A stretch of 38,567 nt of DNA from a virus, in IMG/VR virus record IMGVR_UViG_3300030106_004523, positions 1 through 38,567 of that record; one strand, given 5' to 3'. Positions within the stretch are counted from its first letter, which is position 1. Each line of letters starts with the position of its first letter. The position numbers and the translations under genes are program-made. Shown here one piece after another: positions 6,101-13,499 of the stretch. The notes under the pieces are model-generated. The model searched no databases, had not been told where the DNA came from, and saw only the letters and a program-made list of their open reading frames with translations.

Positions 6101-8359
6101 ATGGCCAGCACTTATACAACTAACCTTGGTATTGAGAAGATTGGAACTGGCGAGCAGTCAGGGACATGGGGCGATACCACCAACACTAACTTTGACATCT
6201 TAGATGAAGCGGTTAATGGAATTATTTCAATCACGCTTTCTTCTGCGGGAAGCTCTGGGTCTCCTACAGCTCTGCCTATAACGGACGGAGCCTCATCGAA
6301 CGGTAGAAACAAATTCATTGAGTTTGTGGACGGCGGGGATTTGGGTGGCACGGCATATGTGCAACTTACGCCAAATGACGCCGAAAAGATTGTCCACATC
6401 CGTAACAGCCTGTCTAGTAGCCGGTCGGTCATTGTTTTTCAGGGCACTTACAACGCATCCAATGACTTTGAGATTGTAAACGGCGCAGATGTTCTGCTGA
6501 AGTTTAATGGCGGTGGATCAGGGGCCACAGTCACAGACGTCAATGTTGACTTGACAGTGACAGGCGCAACGATTGCCACTGCTGACATCAACGGTGGAGC
6601 TATTGACGGCACCGTTATTGGAGGGGCCTCTGCCGCCGCAATCACTGCCACAACCATTACTGGCACCACTATAACCGCCAGCACAGCGGCAGTCCCAGAT
6701 GCCAGTGATGGCGCAACGCTGGGATCAGCCTCTTTGGAGTGGTCTGATCTGTACCTTGCAGACGGTGCCGTTGTGTTTTTTGGCGATGACCAAGACATTA
6801 CGTTGACGCACGTTGCAGATACGGGTCTGACACTTAAACACGCCAATACCGGGGACGACAAGTTTCCCACGTTCTTATTAGCCACCGGCGATACAGATAT
6901 TGCCGCAGATGACAAGCTGGGTGTAATTAACTTTCAGGCTCCCGATGAGGGCGCAGGCACAGACGCAATACTGGTTGCCGCGGGCATAGAAGCTGTATCT
7001 GAGGGTGATTTTAGCGCCTCAAGCAACGCTACCTCACTTGTATTCAAAACAGGCGCAAGTGAAGCCGCCGCTGAAAAAATGCGCGTTGATAGTGCGGGTA
7101 ATGTAGGTATTGGCACTACGAGCCCTTCATCTTTTTACGCGACAGAATTAGTGGTTTCGGGTTCAGATGAGGGTGGCGTTACGTTGGCGGCTGAAGGTAC
7201 AACTTTTACTAACTACCTTGCGTTTGCCGATGGTACAAGTGGCGATGCTCGGTTCAGGGGTCAAATTCGTTACGATCATAATGACGATAGCCTAAGTTTA
7301 GTTTCCTCGGGCTATGCGAGAATACTTACAAGCTCAAGCAGGACCGAGGCTCTGCGTGCGGATGCTTCTGGCGACATCTCAATTGGCTCATCTTCAAACC
7401 ATGCCGGTGCAAGAGTTGTTATTAACGACACCCCGCCAACGGCCTTTGGCAGTCCGATGTTTCAAGTCGGTCAAGAGACATTCACGGGTAGCGGGATGTA
7501 CTCTATTGGTTTTGGGTACACGGCTGGAAGTTACACGGAGCCGCCCGTAGAGATTGCCGCGATCACAACATCAGATTCTGGCGGCACAAAAGCCGACATT
7601 GTTTTTGGCACTAGAAATGCAACAACAAACACTGCTGTTACAGAGCGTGTGCGTATTGACAGCTCTGGAAACGTGGGGATTGGCTGTAGTCCAAGCAGGC
7701 TATTAGATATTGAAAATTCTGGTGGCGCCGCATTTGTATCAATTGTTTCGAGCACTAGCGATAACACGGGTTTATTTTTCGGTGACACTGACAGCGATTC
7801 GCGTGGTCGCGTCGAGTATGAAAATGCCAATGATGCGATGAAGCTGTACACAGCAGGCTCAACGAGAGTCACCGTTGATAGCTCTGGTAATTTCTTGGTC
7901 GGAACAACTACGTTGGGCGGCGATGGCATCAGCCTTTTGCCACGCTACTCTGGAAGTAGCACAACCTCGCAAATACGATTCAATCGCGCCGCTACGTCAA
8001 CGGAAGGCACGGCGCTCCTGTTTATGGACAACAGCGTCATCAAGGGATCTATTAAGTATACCAACAGCGCCACATCCTTTAACACATCGTCCGATCAGCG
8101 GCTTAAAGAAAATATTGTTGACGCTCCGGCAGGCAATATTGACGACATACGAGTTCGTTCTTTCGATTGGAGGGTTGACGGTTCTCATCAAAAATACGGC
8201 GTGGTAGCACAAGAATTGGTCAATGCGGCACCGGAAGCGGTTACCGTAGAGGATGATGAGGAAAAAACTATGCAAGTGGATCACTCCAAACTTGTCCCAA
8301 TGATGATCAAAGAAATCCAAGATTTGAAAGCCGAAGTAGCGGCACTGAAAGGAGTGTAA
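6101..8359 (+). CDS. Tail fibre with C-terminal S74 intramolecular chaperone
   Basis: A 752-residue fibre. The N-terminus (GIEKIGTGEQSGTWGDTTNT) is the conserved virion-attachment domain of marine phage fibres. The middle is a long repetitive stalk with recurring VRIDSSGNVGIG-type units near 340, 525 and 605, which probably form a trimeric beta-rod. The last 89 residues are a peptidase S74 / endosialidase chaperone domain: S664-D-Q-R-L-K-E-N, a central KYGVVAQEL and a final coiled coil. In this family the domain drives trimerisation and cuts itself off just before the Ser, with Ser and Lys of the SDxRxK motif as catalytic residues; both are present here. The fibre probably recognises the host surface. 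Confidence 0.9.
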   Translation: MASTYTTNLGIEKIGTGEQSGTWGDTTNTNFDILDEAVNGIISITLSSAGSSGSPTALPITDGASSNGRNKFIEFVDGGDLGGTAYVQLTPNDAEKIVHIRNSLSSSRSVIVFQGTYNASNDFEIVNGADVLLKFNGGGSGATVTDVNVDLTVTGATIATADINGGAIDGTVIGGASAAAITATTITGTTITASTAAVPDASDGATLGSASLEWSDLYLADGAVVFFGDDQDITLTHVADTGLTLKHANTGDDKFPTFLLATGDTDIAADDKLGVINFQAPDEGAGTDAILVAAGIEAVSEGDFSASSNATSLVFKTGASEAAAEKMRVDSAGNVGIGTTSPSSFYATELVVSGSDEGGVTLAAEGTTFTNYLAFADGTSGDARFRGQIRYDHNDDSLSLVSSGYARILTSSSRTEALRADASGDISIGSSSNHAGARVVINDTPPTAFGSPMFQVGQETFTGSGMYSIGFGYTAGSYTEPPVEIAAITTSDSGGTKADIVFGTRNATTNTAVTERVRIDSSGNVGIGCSPSRLLDIENSGGAAFVSIVSSTSDNTGLFFGDTDSDSRGRVEYENANDAMKLYTAGSTRVTVDSSGNFLVGTTTLGGDGISLLPRYSGSSTTSQIRFNRAATSTEGTALLFMDNSVIKGSIKYTNSATSFNTSSDQRLKENIVDAPAGNIDDIRVRSFDWRVDGSHQKYGVVAQELVNAAPEAVTVEDDEEKTMQVDHSKLVPMMIKEIQDLKAEVAALKGV

Positions 8360-8360
8360 A

Positions 8361-8681
8361 ATGGCACACACATGGACCGTCCCGGCGATGGATTATGACG
8401 TTTCATCAGGCGGTAAAACTAACGTAGTGACTACCGTACACTGGCGCTGTTCAAAAACTGATGGCGATCACAGCGGATCATCTTATGGGTCTGTAGGGCT
8501 TGCGGCTCCGAGCGGGTCTTTTGTTGAGTGGGCTGATATTACAGAAGCAACTGCCGTTGGTTGGGCTAAAGCGGCTTTAGGCGCTGATGAAGTGAGTGCC
8601 ATTGAGGCCGGTATTGACGCACAGATTGCAGAAAAGGCCAACCCCACGACAGGCGAAGGCGTTCCGTGGTCGTCAAGCTAG
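8361..8681 (+). CDS. Conserved small phage protein near tail fibre
   Basis: A 106-residue protein with the pattern WTVPAMDYDV, VVTTVHWRCSKTDGD, SGSSYGSVGL and a helical C-terminal half ending in GEGVPWSSS. I recognise this as a short protein that commonly follows fibre genes in marine phages (DUF7936, from memory). A strong AAAGGAG site (8348-8354) lies upstream. It might be a fibre assembly factor or a tip protein, but no function is established. Its end overlaps the next small gene by 16 bases. Confidence 0.65.
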   Translation: MAHTWTVPAMDYDVSSGGKTNVVTTVHWRCSKTDGDHSGSSYGSVGLAAPSGSFVEWADITEATAVGWAKAALGADEVSAIEAGIDAQIAEKANPTTGEGVPWSSS

Positions 8682-8821
8682 AGCTTAGTGTAGAAGAGGT
8701 TAACTCTGTGCTACAGGTTTTAGGTGAGATGCCTACTAGGTCAGGTGCATGGCCCTTGGTTGTGAAGATCAAAGAGCAGGCTGAAAGTCAGGTCGAGCCA
8801 GAAGCAGAAAGCAATGACTAA
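8666..8821 (+). CDS. 51-residue conserved phage protein, GTG start
   Basis: A short gene starting at GTG 8666, six bases after a GAAGG site. The protein runs VVVKLELSVEEVNSVLQVLG, then GEMPTRSGAWPLVVKIKEQA and an acidic tail. Many marine phages encode a small protein of the form LELxVEExNxxLQALG with a helix-turn-helix-like spacing at this position, so I regard it as real. It overlaps the upstream gene by 16 bases and the downstream start by one base (TAATG). It is helical and soluble; the function is unknown. Confidence 0.7.
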   Translation: MVVKLELSVEEVNSVLQVLGEMPTRSGAWPLVVKIKEQAESQVEPEAESND

Positions 8822-9291
8822 TGGACCCGTTATCCATGATCGCGATGGCGTCTACCACGTTCAAGGGCATCAAGACGCTGGTAGACAGAGGCGCAGAGAT
8901 TGAGCATGTAGCTCAGAAGCTCGGGGCTTGGTATGGCTATGCGGCTGATATCAAGCAAATCGAAAAAGAAGCGGAAAGTCCCGGTATATTTAAGAAACTG
9001 TTTGATGGGAATACCGTTGAACAGCAGGCGCTTAATAGCGTCATTGCAAAGAAAAAGCTAGAAGAGCAAGAGAAGCAAATCAGAGAGCTGATCGTTTGGG
9101 CGTATGGCGTCGAAACTTATCAGGAGATGATCATGCTTCGCAGAAAAATTAAGGCTCAACGCGAGCAAGCCATATACAAGCAAAGGCGAAGACGCCGGAT
9201 GTTTGTCGACGGGGTTCTTTTGCTTATCGGTTTGGCGGTGGGGGCTAGTATAATTTACGGGACGGTAATATTTATACGGGGAGCATCATGA
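8821..9291 (+). CDS. Conserved helical protein with one C-terminal membrane helix
   Basis: A 156-residue protein. Residues about 1-120 are helical with a charged coiled-coil section (AKKKLEEQEKQIRELIVWAY). An arginine-rich turn (KQRRRRRMF) then leads into a hydrophobic helix near residues 130-153. By the positive-inside rule the N-terminal body should be cytoplasmic. The opening MDPLSMIAMASTTFKGIKTL resembles small proteins found at the same place in pelagic podoviruses. The gene lies between fibre and lysis genes, so it could be a membrane-associated virion or lysis accessory protein. The function is unproven. Confidence 0.65.
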   Translation: MDPLSMIAMASTTFKGIKTLVDRGAEIEHVAQKLGAWYGYAADIKQIEKEAESPGIFKKLFDGNTVEQQALNSVIAKKKLEEQEKQIRELIVWAYGVETYQEMIMLRRKIKAQREQAIYKQRRRRRMFVDGVLLLIGLAVGASIIYGTVIFIRGAS

Positions 9292-9731
9292 AAAGACTGT
9301 TTATCTTGCTGGGCTTTGTGTCTGCGTCTGTCATGGCGAAGACAGTTATTCTGTATGACGACGGCACTCAATACACCGTGGAGAATAACGAGAAAGTGTA
9401 CGTCAGTGATTACTCTCAGCTATACCACTTCAAGCAGTGGGGTAACGGCAACATAGATTTGAGAAAGGTGTCGCCAAGCGTCAAGCGTGATCATGTGTAC
9501 CAAGAGCCGAGTGGCGAGGGCGAGTTAGGCAGTCCGCAGTGGTGTGAGACGTATGTTCCTTGGTCAGAAGGACTGAACTTCAACATGACCGCGTGGCAGA
9601 AAGTTTGCGATGTCAATAACGATGGCATTTACGATATGTGTGACTATTACGAGCCTACCGGCATCCAGACGTTTGAAGAAATCGAATGGCAGGACAGGTG
9701 CAACGACGGTGATCATTGGGATGGCTCGTAA
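9288..9731 (+). CDS. Secreted protein with a calcium-loop-like motif
   Basis: A 147-residue protein with a clear signal peptide: MKRLFILLGFVSASVMA, then likely cleavage before KTV. The mature part is acidic and aromatic. It contains DVNNDGIYDMCD near residue 107, which follows the D-x-N-x-D-G spacing of EF-hand or dockerin calcium loops. Three or four Cys could form disulphides in the periplasm. A GGGGAG site supports the start, which overlaps the previous stop in ATGA. The location in the lysis region suggests a periplasmic or envelope role; the exact function is unknown. Confidence 0.65.
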   Translation: MKRLFILLGFVSASVMAKTVILYDDGTQYTVENNEKVYVSDYSQLYHFKQWGNGNIDLRKVSPSVKRDHVYQEPSGEGELGSPQWCETYVPWSEGLNFNMTAWQKVCDVNNDGIYDMCDYYEPTGIQTFEEIEWQDRCNDGDHWDGS

Positions 9732-9900
9732 AAGTCTTAGGGTGAAGGTTGCACGCGCAATTACTCAGACTCGGCGTGATGTCAAGAATGCTGTGGCTCG
9801 CGTAAAGGGCCGTATCTGGACCCTCCAGACTGACCTCAGATTGCGCTTGAAAAAAGCCAAAAAGGCTCTCCGTAAGGCGTGGAGTAAGTTCTGGAAATGA
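9721..9900 (+). CDS. 59-residue highly cationic amphipathic protein
   Basis: The gene starts at ATG 9721 (MARKSLRVKVARAITQTRRD) inside the end of the previous gene, with an 11-base overlap. The 59 residues contain about 22 Lys/Arg and almost no acidic residues, with hydrophobics spaced to give amphipathic helices and a C-terminal Trp-rich KAWSKFWK. Its stop overlaps the next ATG in ATGA. It could bind nucleic acid or, given its place in the lysis cassette, disturb membranes as some short cationic phage lysis proteins do. No family is recognised. Confidence 0.6.
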   Translation: MARKSLRVKVARAITQTRRDVKNAVARVKGRIWTLQTDLRLRLKKAKKALRKAWSKFWK

Positions 9901-10163
9901 ACGAGCAAAGACTGGAGCGAATTGAAAGCAAGCTCGATAAGGTGTCGTATTCGGTAGCGGACTTTGCTCGGATAGAAGAAAGACTGCTTTCAGCGTTTAA
10001 GCGGCTGGAGCGGCATGAAAGGCAGATTGATCGCCACTCTGATGACATTAAAACTCTTACCAGTAGTGTGCTGACAAACTCTCGAACGCTTCATTTTGGT
10101 GAGCGGATGTTCTGGATCATGGTTACCGCTGGCGTGTCGCTGGCTGTCTATTTGGGGAGCTGA
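9897..10163 (+). CDS. Coiled-coil membrane protein, XhlA-like lysis accessory
   Basis: An 88-residue protein. Residues 1-65 form a charged coiled coil (MNEQRLERIESKLDKVSYSV, then RIEERLLSAFKRLERHERQI), and residues about 68-88 form one transmembrane helix (ERMFWIMVTAGVSLAVYLGS). This arrangement resembles XhlA-type haemolysin/holin partner proteins and small phage proteins next to holins in marine phages. It probably sits in the inner membrane and tunes or supports the holin encoded next. It is followed by the next gene after two bases. Confidence 0.65.
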   Translation: MNEQRLERIESKLDKVSYSVADFARIEERLLSAFKRLERHERQIDRHSDDIKTLTSSVLTNSRTLHFGERMFWIMVTAGVSLAVYLGS

Positions 10164-10165
10164 GT

Positions 10166-10567
10166 ATGTTGCAGGCATTGATCGGGCCAGTTACAGGGTT
10201 GCTAGATAAATTTATTCCAGATGCGGATGAGAAGGCGAAACTTGCACATGAAATTGCAACCATGTCAGAGCGACACGCACAGGAGCTTGCTAAAGGGCAG
10301 TTGGAGATCAACAAAGCTGAGGCGGCACATAAATCACTGTTTGTCGCAGGCTGGCGTCCCTTTGTTGGCTGGACTTGTGGTGTTGCTCTGGCTTGGCATT
10401 TCGTTGGTCAGCCTCTTGTTGTTTTTGGTATTACAGTTGCTGGTGTGGAAACCCCTGAATTACCTGTATTTGAGATGGAAAGCCTACTCACAGTTCTTCT
10501 CGGAATGCTCGGTCTTGGTGGTTTACGAACCCTTGAAAAAACCAAAAATATAGCTCGAGAAAAATGA
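10166..10567 (+). CDS. Holin of the 3-TM (gene-transfer-agent) family
   Basis: A 133-residue protein. A charged N-terminal section (GLLDKFIPDADEKAKLAHEI and the following helix) leads to the family hallmark AGWRPFVGWTCGVALAWHF, then hydrophobic helices near residues 63-90 and 107-122, and a short charged end. This matches the holin family typified by the gene transfer agent of Rhodobacter (Holin of 3TMs). It would form holes in the inner membrane, letting the endolysin reach the peptidoglycan. A GGGGAG box precedes the ATG and the stop overlaps the next start in ATGA. Confidence 0.85.
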   Translation: MLQALIGPVTGLLDKFIPDADEKAKLAHEIATMSERHAQELAKGQLEINKAEAAHKSLFVAGWRPFVGWTCGVALAWHFVGQPLVVFGITVAGVETPELPVFEMESLLTVLLGMLGLGGLRTLEKTKNIAREK

Positions 10568-10764
10568 CACCAGAGACATTCGATAAGTGGCGCGTCGTAC
10601 CAAGAGTGCTGGTTCTGATGATGGCGTGGGCTACTTGGGACGTGATTCACTGGTTTACAACCCTATCTGACCCCACGTTCGAGCAGGCCGGTCTTGTGTC
10701 TGTGTGTACGGGCGCCATGACAGCCGTATTTGGCCTATTTCTGGGGCAAGGGAAGAAGGAATGA
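10564..10764 (+). CDS. Small 2-TM protein, holin or antiholin candidate
   Basis: A 66-residue protein with two hydrophobic segments, about 13-32 and 41-61. Typical family residues are DKWRVVPR at the start and AVFGLFLG at the end. Similar short proteins accompany holins in many marine phages. Its position between the 3-TM holin and the endolysin, with ATGA overlaps on both sides, supports a role in timing lysis. Whether it makes holes itself or inhibits the holin cannot be told from sequence. Confidence 0.65.
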   Translation: MTPETFDKWRVVPRVLVLMMAWATWDVIHWFTTLSDPTFEQAGLVSVCTGAMTAVFGLFLGQGKKE

Positions 10765-11114
10765 ATTATTTCTCAGAGGATGAGCTGAGATGTCAGCACA
10801 GCGGCGAGTATAAGTTTGACGCCGACATACTGAAAATACTAAACGCGATTCGTAAAGAGTTTGGTCCTATGCCTGTCACCAGTGGGTATCGCTGTCCTGA
10901 GCATCCGATAGAAGCGAAAAAGCAAAAACCGGGGGCGCATACCACAGGAAAAGCGGTTGATATCGGTGTGAGTCGGGCAGATGCCTACAAACTAATTGAG
11001 ATTGCTCTAGCTCATGGATGTCCAAGAATAGGCGTCAACCAGAAAGGTGAGGGGCGTTTTGTACATTTGGACTGGGATTATGATCGACCATATCCAACCG
11101 TTTGGTCATATTAG
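10761..11114 (+). CDS. Endolysin, M15 family peptidase
   Basis: A 117-residue zinc peptidase (M15A, D-Ala-D-Ala carboxypeptidase/endopeptidase fold) that cuts the peptide cross-links of peptidoglycan. Zinc ligands are visible as H60 and D67 in GAHTTGKAVDIG and H102 in VHLDW. SGYRCPEHP lies upstream of them, as usual. The start at 10761 is chosen because it overlaps the previous stop in ATGA and follows a GGAAGAAGGA purine box. There is no signal peptide, so export depends on the holin. It acts on the host cell wall at the end of infection. Confidence 0.9.
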   Translation: MNYFSEDELRCQHSGEYKFDADILKILNAIRKEFGPMPVTSGYRCPEHPIEAKKQKPGAHTTGKAVDIGVSRADAYKLIEIALAHGCPRIGVNQKGEGRFVHLDWDYDRPYPTVWSY

Positions 11115-11126
11115 CGAGGTATAGCT

Positions 11127-12980
11127 GTGCCGCTGTCGAAGATTGCATTTGCCCCCGGCATAAACAAAGAAGGCACCCAGTACACCGCTGATTCTGGCTG
11201 GTTTGATTCTGACAAGATACGCTTTCGGAAGGGCCGCGTTGAAAAAATTGGCGGCTGGCAAAAATACATGGCGAGTGCAATCAAGGGCGTGGCTCGCTCT
11301 TTGATGGACTGGGGCACGAAAGATGGCCAGATATTCCTTGGTATTGGCACTAACCTAAAGTTTTATATTGAGTCAGGCAAGTCGTTAAACGACGTGACGC
11401 CGATCAGGGCCACAACAACCAACGCCGCGACCTTTGCGGCGACAAATGGATCGTCGTCTTTGACGATTACCGATAGCTCTCATGGGGCGGTAGCAGGCGA
11501 TTTTGTAACATACTCTGGAGCGGCTACGCTCGGCGGCAATATTACTGCGGCGGTGATCAATCAGGAGTATCAGATAGATGTTGTTCTTACTGCCAACACG
11601 TACACAATAACGGCAGTAGACACTAGTGGAAGTGCTGTTACTGCAAATTCTAGTGATACAGGCAATGGCGGTGGTTCTGTAACTGCGGCATATCAGCTCA
11701 CCACAGGTCTAAACGCTTATGTGGGATCAACTGGATGGGGCGCTGGCGCATGGAGCGCAGGCGCGTGGGGCTCTTCGACCTCGCTGATACTGGGAAATCA
11801 GCTTCGACTGTTTAGTCAGGACGCCTTTGGTGACGATTTAGTTTTTAATCCTCGGGCGGGCAGTGTCTTTTTTTGGGACAAGTCAGCGGGCCTCTCCACC
11901 AGAGCTGTTGATATCAGCACCCTGAGCGGGGCAAGTAATACACCTACAGCCGCGCTTCAGGTAATGGTTTCAGACATAGATCGTCATGTTATTTGCTTTG
12001 GTGCAAACGCTATTGGAAGTTCGGACCTAGATCCGCTCTTGGTTCGCTGGTCTGATCAAGAGAATGTTGCGAACTGGACTCCGACAGCCACAAACAGCGC
12101 CGGCGGTCAGGTTCTTTCTGTTGGCACTCAGATTGTGGGCGCAGTAAAGACAAGACAAGAAATCATCATAAGCACTGATAGCGGCCTTACATCTATGAGG
12201 TTTGTTGGTGCACCGTTTGTTTTTTCGTTCACTCCTGTCGCAGAGCATGTCCGATTTTGCTCGCCCAATGCCTCTGTTGTTGCGGCAGATACTCTTTACT
12301 TTATGGACCCCGGCGGGTTTTATGTCTACAGGGGTGCAGTCCAAAGACTGCCATGCTCTGTTCACAGGTATGTTTTTGACAACCTCAATTATGATCAGAT
12401 ATACAAGGTATTTGCGACGACAAATGCCGATTACTCTGAGGTAACGTGGTATTACCCTATTGGATCTAACAGCTCAGACATCACTAACTATGTGTCATAC
12501 AACTACTTGGAGCAGGTGTGGGCTGTGGGCACCCTGAGTCGTGGCGCATACATACCGACGGCGACACAACAATACCCGATTGCGGCGACAAATGATGTCG
12601 ATAACCCGCTCACCAACTACCTATTTAACCATGAGATTGGCTACGACGGAGACGGCGCAGAGATAGCCGCCTTTGTTGAGTCTGGCGACCTTGGCGTTGG
12701 TGACGGTGAGGCTTTTATGATGGTCAATCGGATTATCCCCGACTTTACATTTACGGGCGACAAGACCGAGGCAAGCCTAGAAATAAAGCTGAAGGGCAGA
12801 AACTTTCCGCTTGAGGATGCGTCTGACTTGTCAACAGCAACAGTGACCAGCTCAACAACGCAATCTCACGTCAGGGCCAGAGCCCGAGAGCAGATTGTCA
12901 GGATACAGTCCAGCGGTCAGGGATATGGCTGGTCTCTGGGTGATCTTCGCTTAGGAATCAGAACGGACGGAAGACGATAA
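11127..12980 (+). CDS. Tail nozzle / P22 gp10-like packaged-DNA stabilisation protein
   Basis: A 617-residue beta-rich protein starting at GTG 11127, six bases after GAGGT. The opening PLSKIAFAPGINKEGTQY, then WFDSDKIRFRKGRVEKIGGW, is typical of nozzle proteins of P22-like and marine podoviruses. Later parts (GTKDGQIFLGIGTNLKFY, LLVRWSDQENVANWTP, FVFSFTPVAEHV) are also characteristic. A threonine/alanine-rich insert lies near residues 94-190. In P22 this protein forms the tube below the adaptors through which DNA passes. Assignment is by recalled pattern and neighbours. Confidence 0.8.
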   Translation: MPLSKIAFAPGINKEGTQYTADSGWFDSDKIRFRKGRVEKIGGWQKYMASAIKGVARSLMDWGTKDGQIFLGIGTNLKFYIESGKSLNDVTPIRATTTNAATFAATNGSSSLTITDSSHGAVAGDFVTYSGAATLGGNITAAVINQEYQIDVVLTANTYTITAVDTSGSAVTANSSDTGNGGGSVTAAYQLTTGLNAYVGSTGWGAGAWSAGAWGSSTSLILGNQLRLFSQDAFGDDLVFNPRAGSVFFWDKSAGLSTRAVDISTLSGASNTPTAALQVMVSDIDRHVICFGANAIGSSDLDPLLVRWSDQENVANWTPTATNSAGGQVLSVGTQIVGAVKTRQEIIISTDSGLTSMRFVGAPFVFSFTPVAEHVRFCSPNASVVAADTLYFMDPGGFYVYRGAVQRLPCSVHRYVFDNLNYDQIYKVFATTNADYSEVTWYYPIGSNSSDITNYVSYNYLEQVWAVGTLSRGAYIPTATQQYPIAATNDVDNPLTNYLFNHEIGYDGDGAEIAAFVESGDLGVGDGEAFMMVNRIIPDFTFTGDKTEASLEIKLKGRNFPLEDASDLSTATVTSSTTQSHVRARAREQIVRIQSSGQGYGWSLGDLRLGIRTDGRR

Positions 12981-13177
12981 TGGCGGCATCCAGACCCTTA
13001 CCTGTAGCGACAGCACAATACGATGCAGAAAACGAGCAGATATCCAGACGAACGATAGAAAACTCGTTTCAGGACTTAGAGACTAAGGTTGATGGTAACA
13101 CCACCAAGACGAGCAAAACGTCGTCTCTGGCGCTTCGCCGGTTCCAGTTCTTGCTGATGGGAGCCTCTAGTGGCTGA
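12980..13177 (+). CDS. Small conserved tail-region protein
   Basis: A 65-residue protein opening MAASRPLPVATAQYDAENEQ, with a short helix (ISRRTIENSFQDLETKVD) and a polar tail. Short proteins with the same RPLP..xxQYD beginning follow nozzle genes in marine phages. It overlaps both neighbours: TAATG upstream and 8 bases downstream. The helical part could form a small oligomer attaching a fibre or plug. There is no known function. Confidence 0.6.
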   Translation: MAASRPLPVATAQYDAENEQISRRTIENSFQDLETKVDGNTTKTSKTSSLALRRFQFLLMGASSG

Positions 13178-13499
13178 TGCGATAAAGGTTCTTGGTCAAG
13201 CAGATGTCAGCGCGACGACCACAACCACGCTGTATTCAGTACCAGATCTAACGCAAACAACTTGTAGCTCACTTGTTATATGTAACAGGGGCGGATCTGG
13301 CATCACGTTCCGCGTGAGCATTCATGTAGACAATGCCAGCGCAGACGACAAGCAGTTTATTTTTTATGACGAAGACTTAGCGGCCACCACGTCGAGAACA
13401 GTGGTGATTGGCCTGTGTTTGGGTCAAAAGGACGTGGTCAAGGTCTATGCAAGTGCGGCTAATGTCAGCTTCAACTTATTTGGTGTAGAGACAAGCTAA
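13170..13499 (+). CDS. Small beta-rich virion protein
   Basis: A 109-residue protein with GTG start at 13170 and a GGGAG box just upstream. It begins MADAIKVLGQADVSATTTTT and is made mostly of beta-type segments (YSVPDLTQTTCSSLVICNRG, FRVSIHVDN, FNLFGVETS), suggesting an Ig-like or jelly-roll fold. Such proteins recur next to nozzle and internal virion genes in pelagic phages, probably as tail decorations or knobs. Stop and next start overlap (TAATG). Confidence 0.6.
   Translation: MADAIKVLGQADVSATTTTTLYSVPDLTQTTCSSLVICNRGGSGITFRVSIHVDNASADDKQFIFYDEDLAATTSRTVVIGLCLGQKDVVKVYASAANVSFNLFGVETS

Noticed and set aside
9610-9720. Upstream extension of the cationic gene at 9721
   Set aside because: It would lie wholly inside the secreted-protein gene in another frame, with no ribosome site at 9610; the residues before the ATG at 9721 have a different composition.
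10704-10760. Upstream extension of the endolysin
   Set aside because: The added residues overlap the 2-TM gene and do not resemble M15 enzymes; ATG 10761 has the ATGA overlap and a purine-rich ribosome site.
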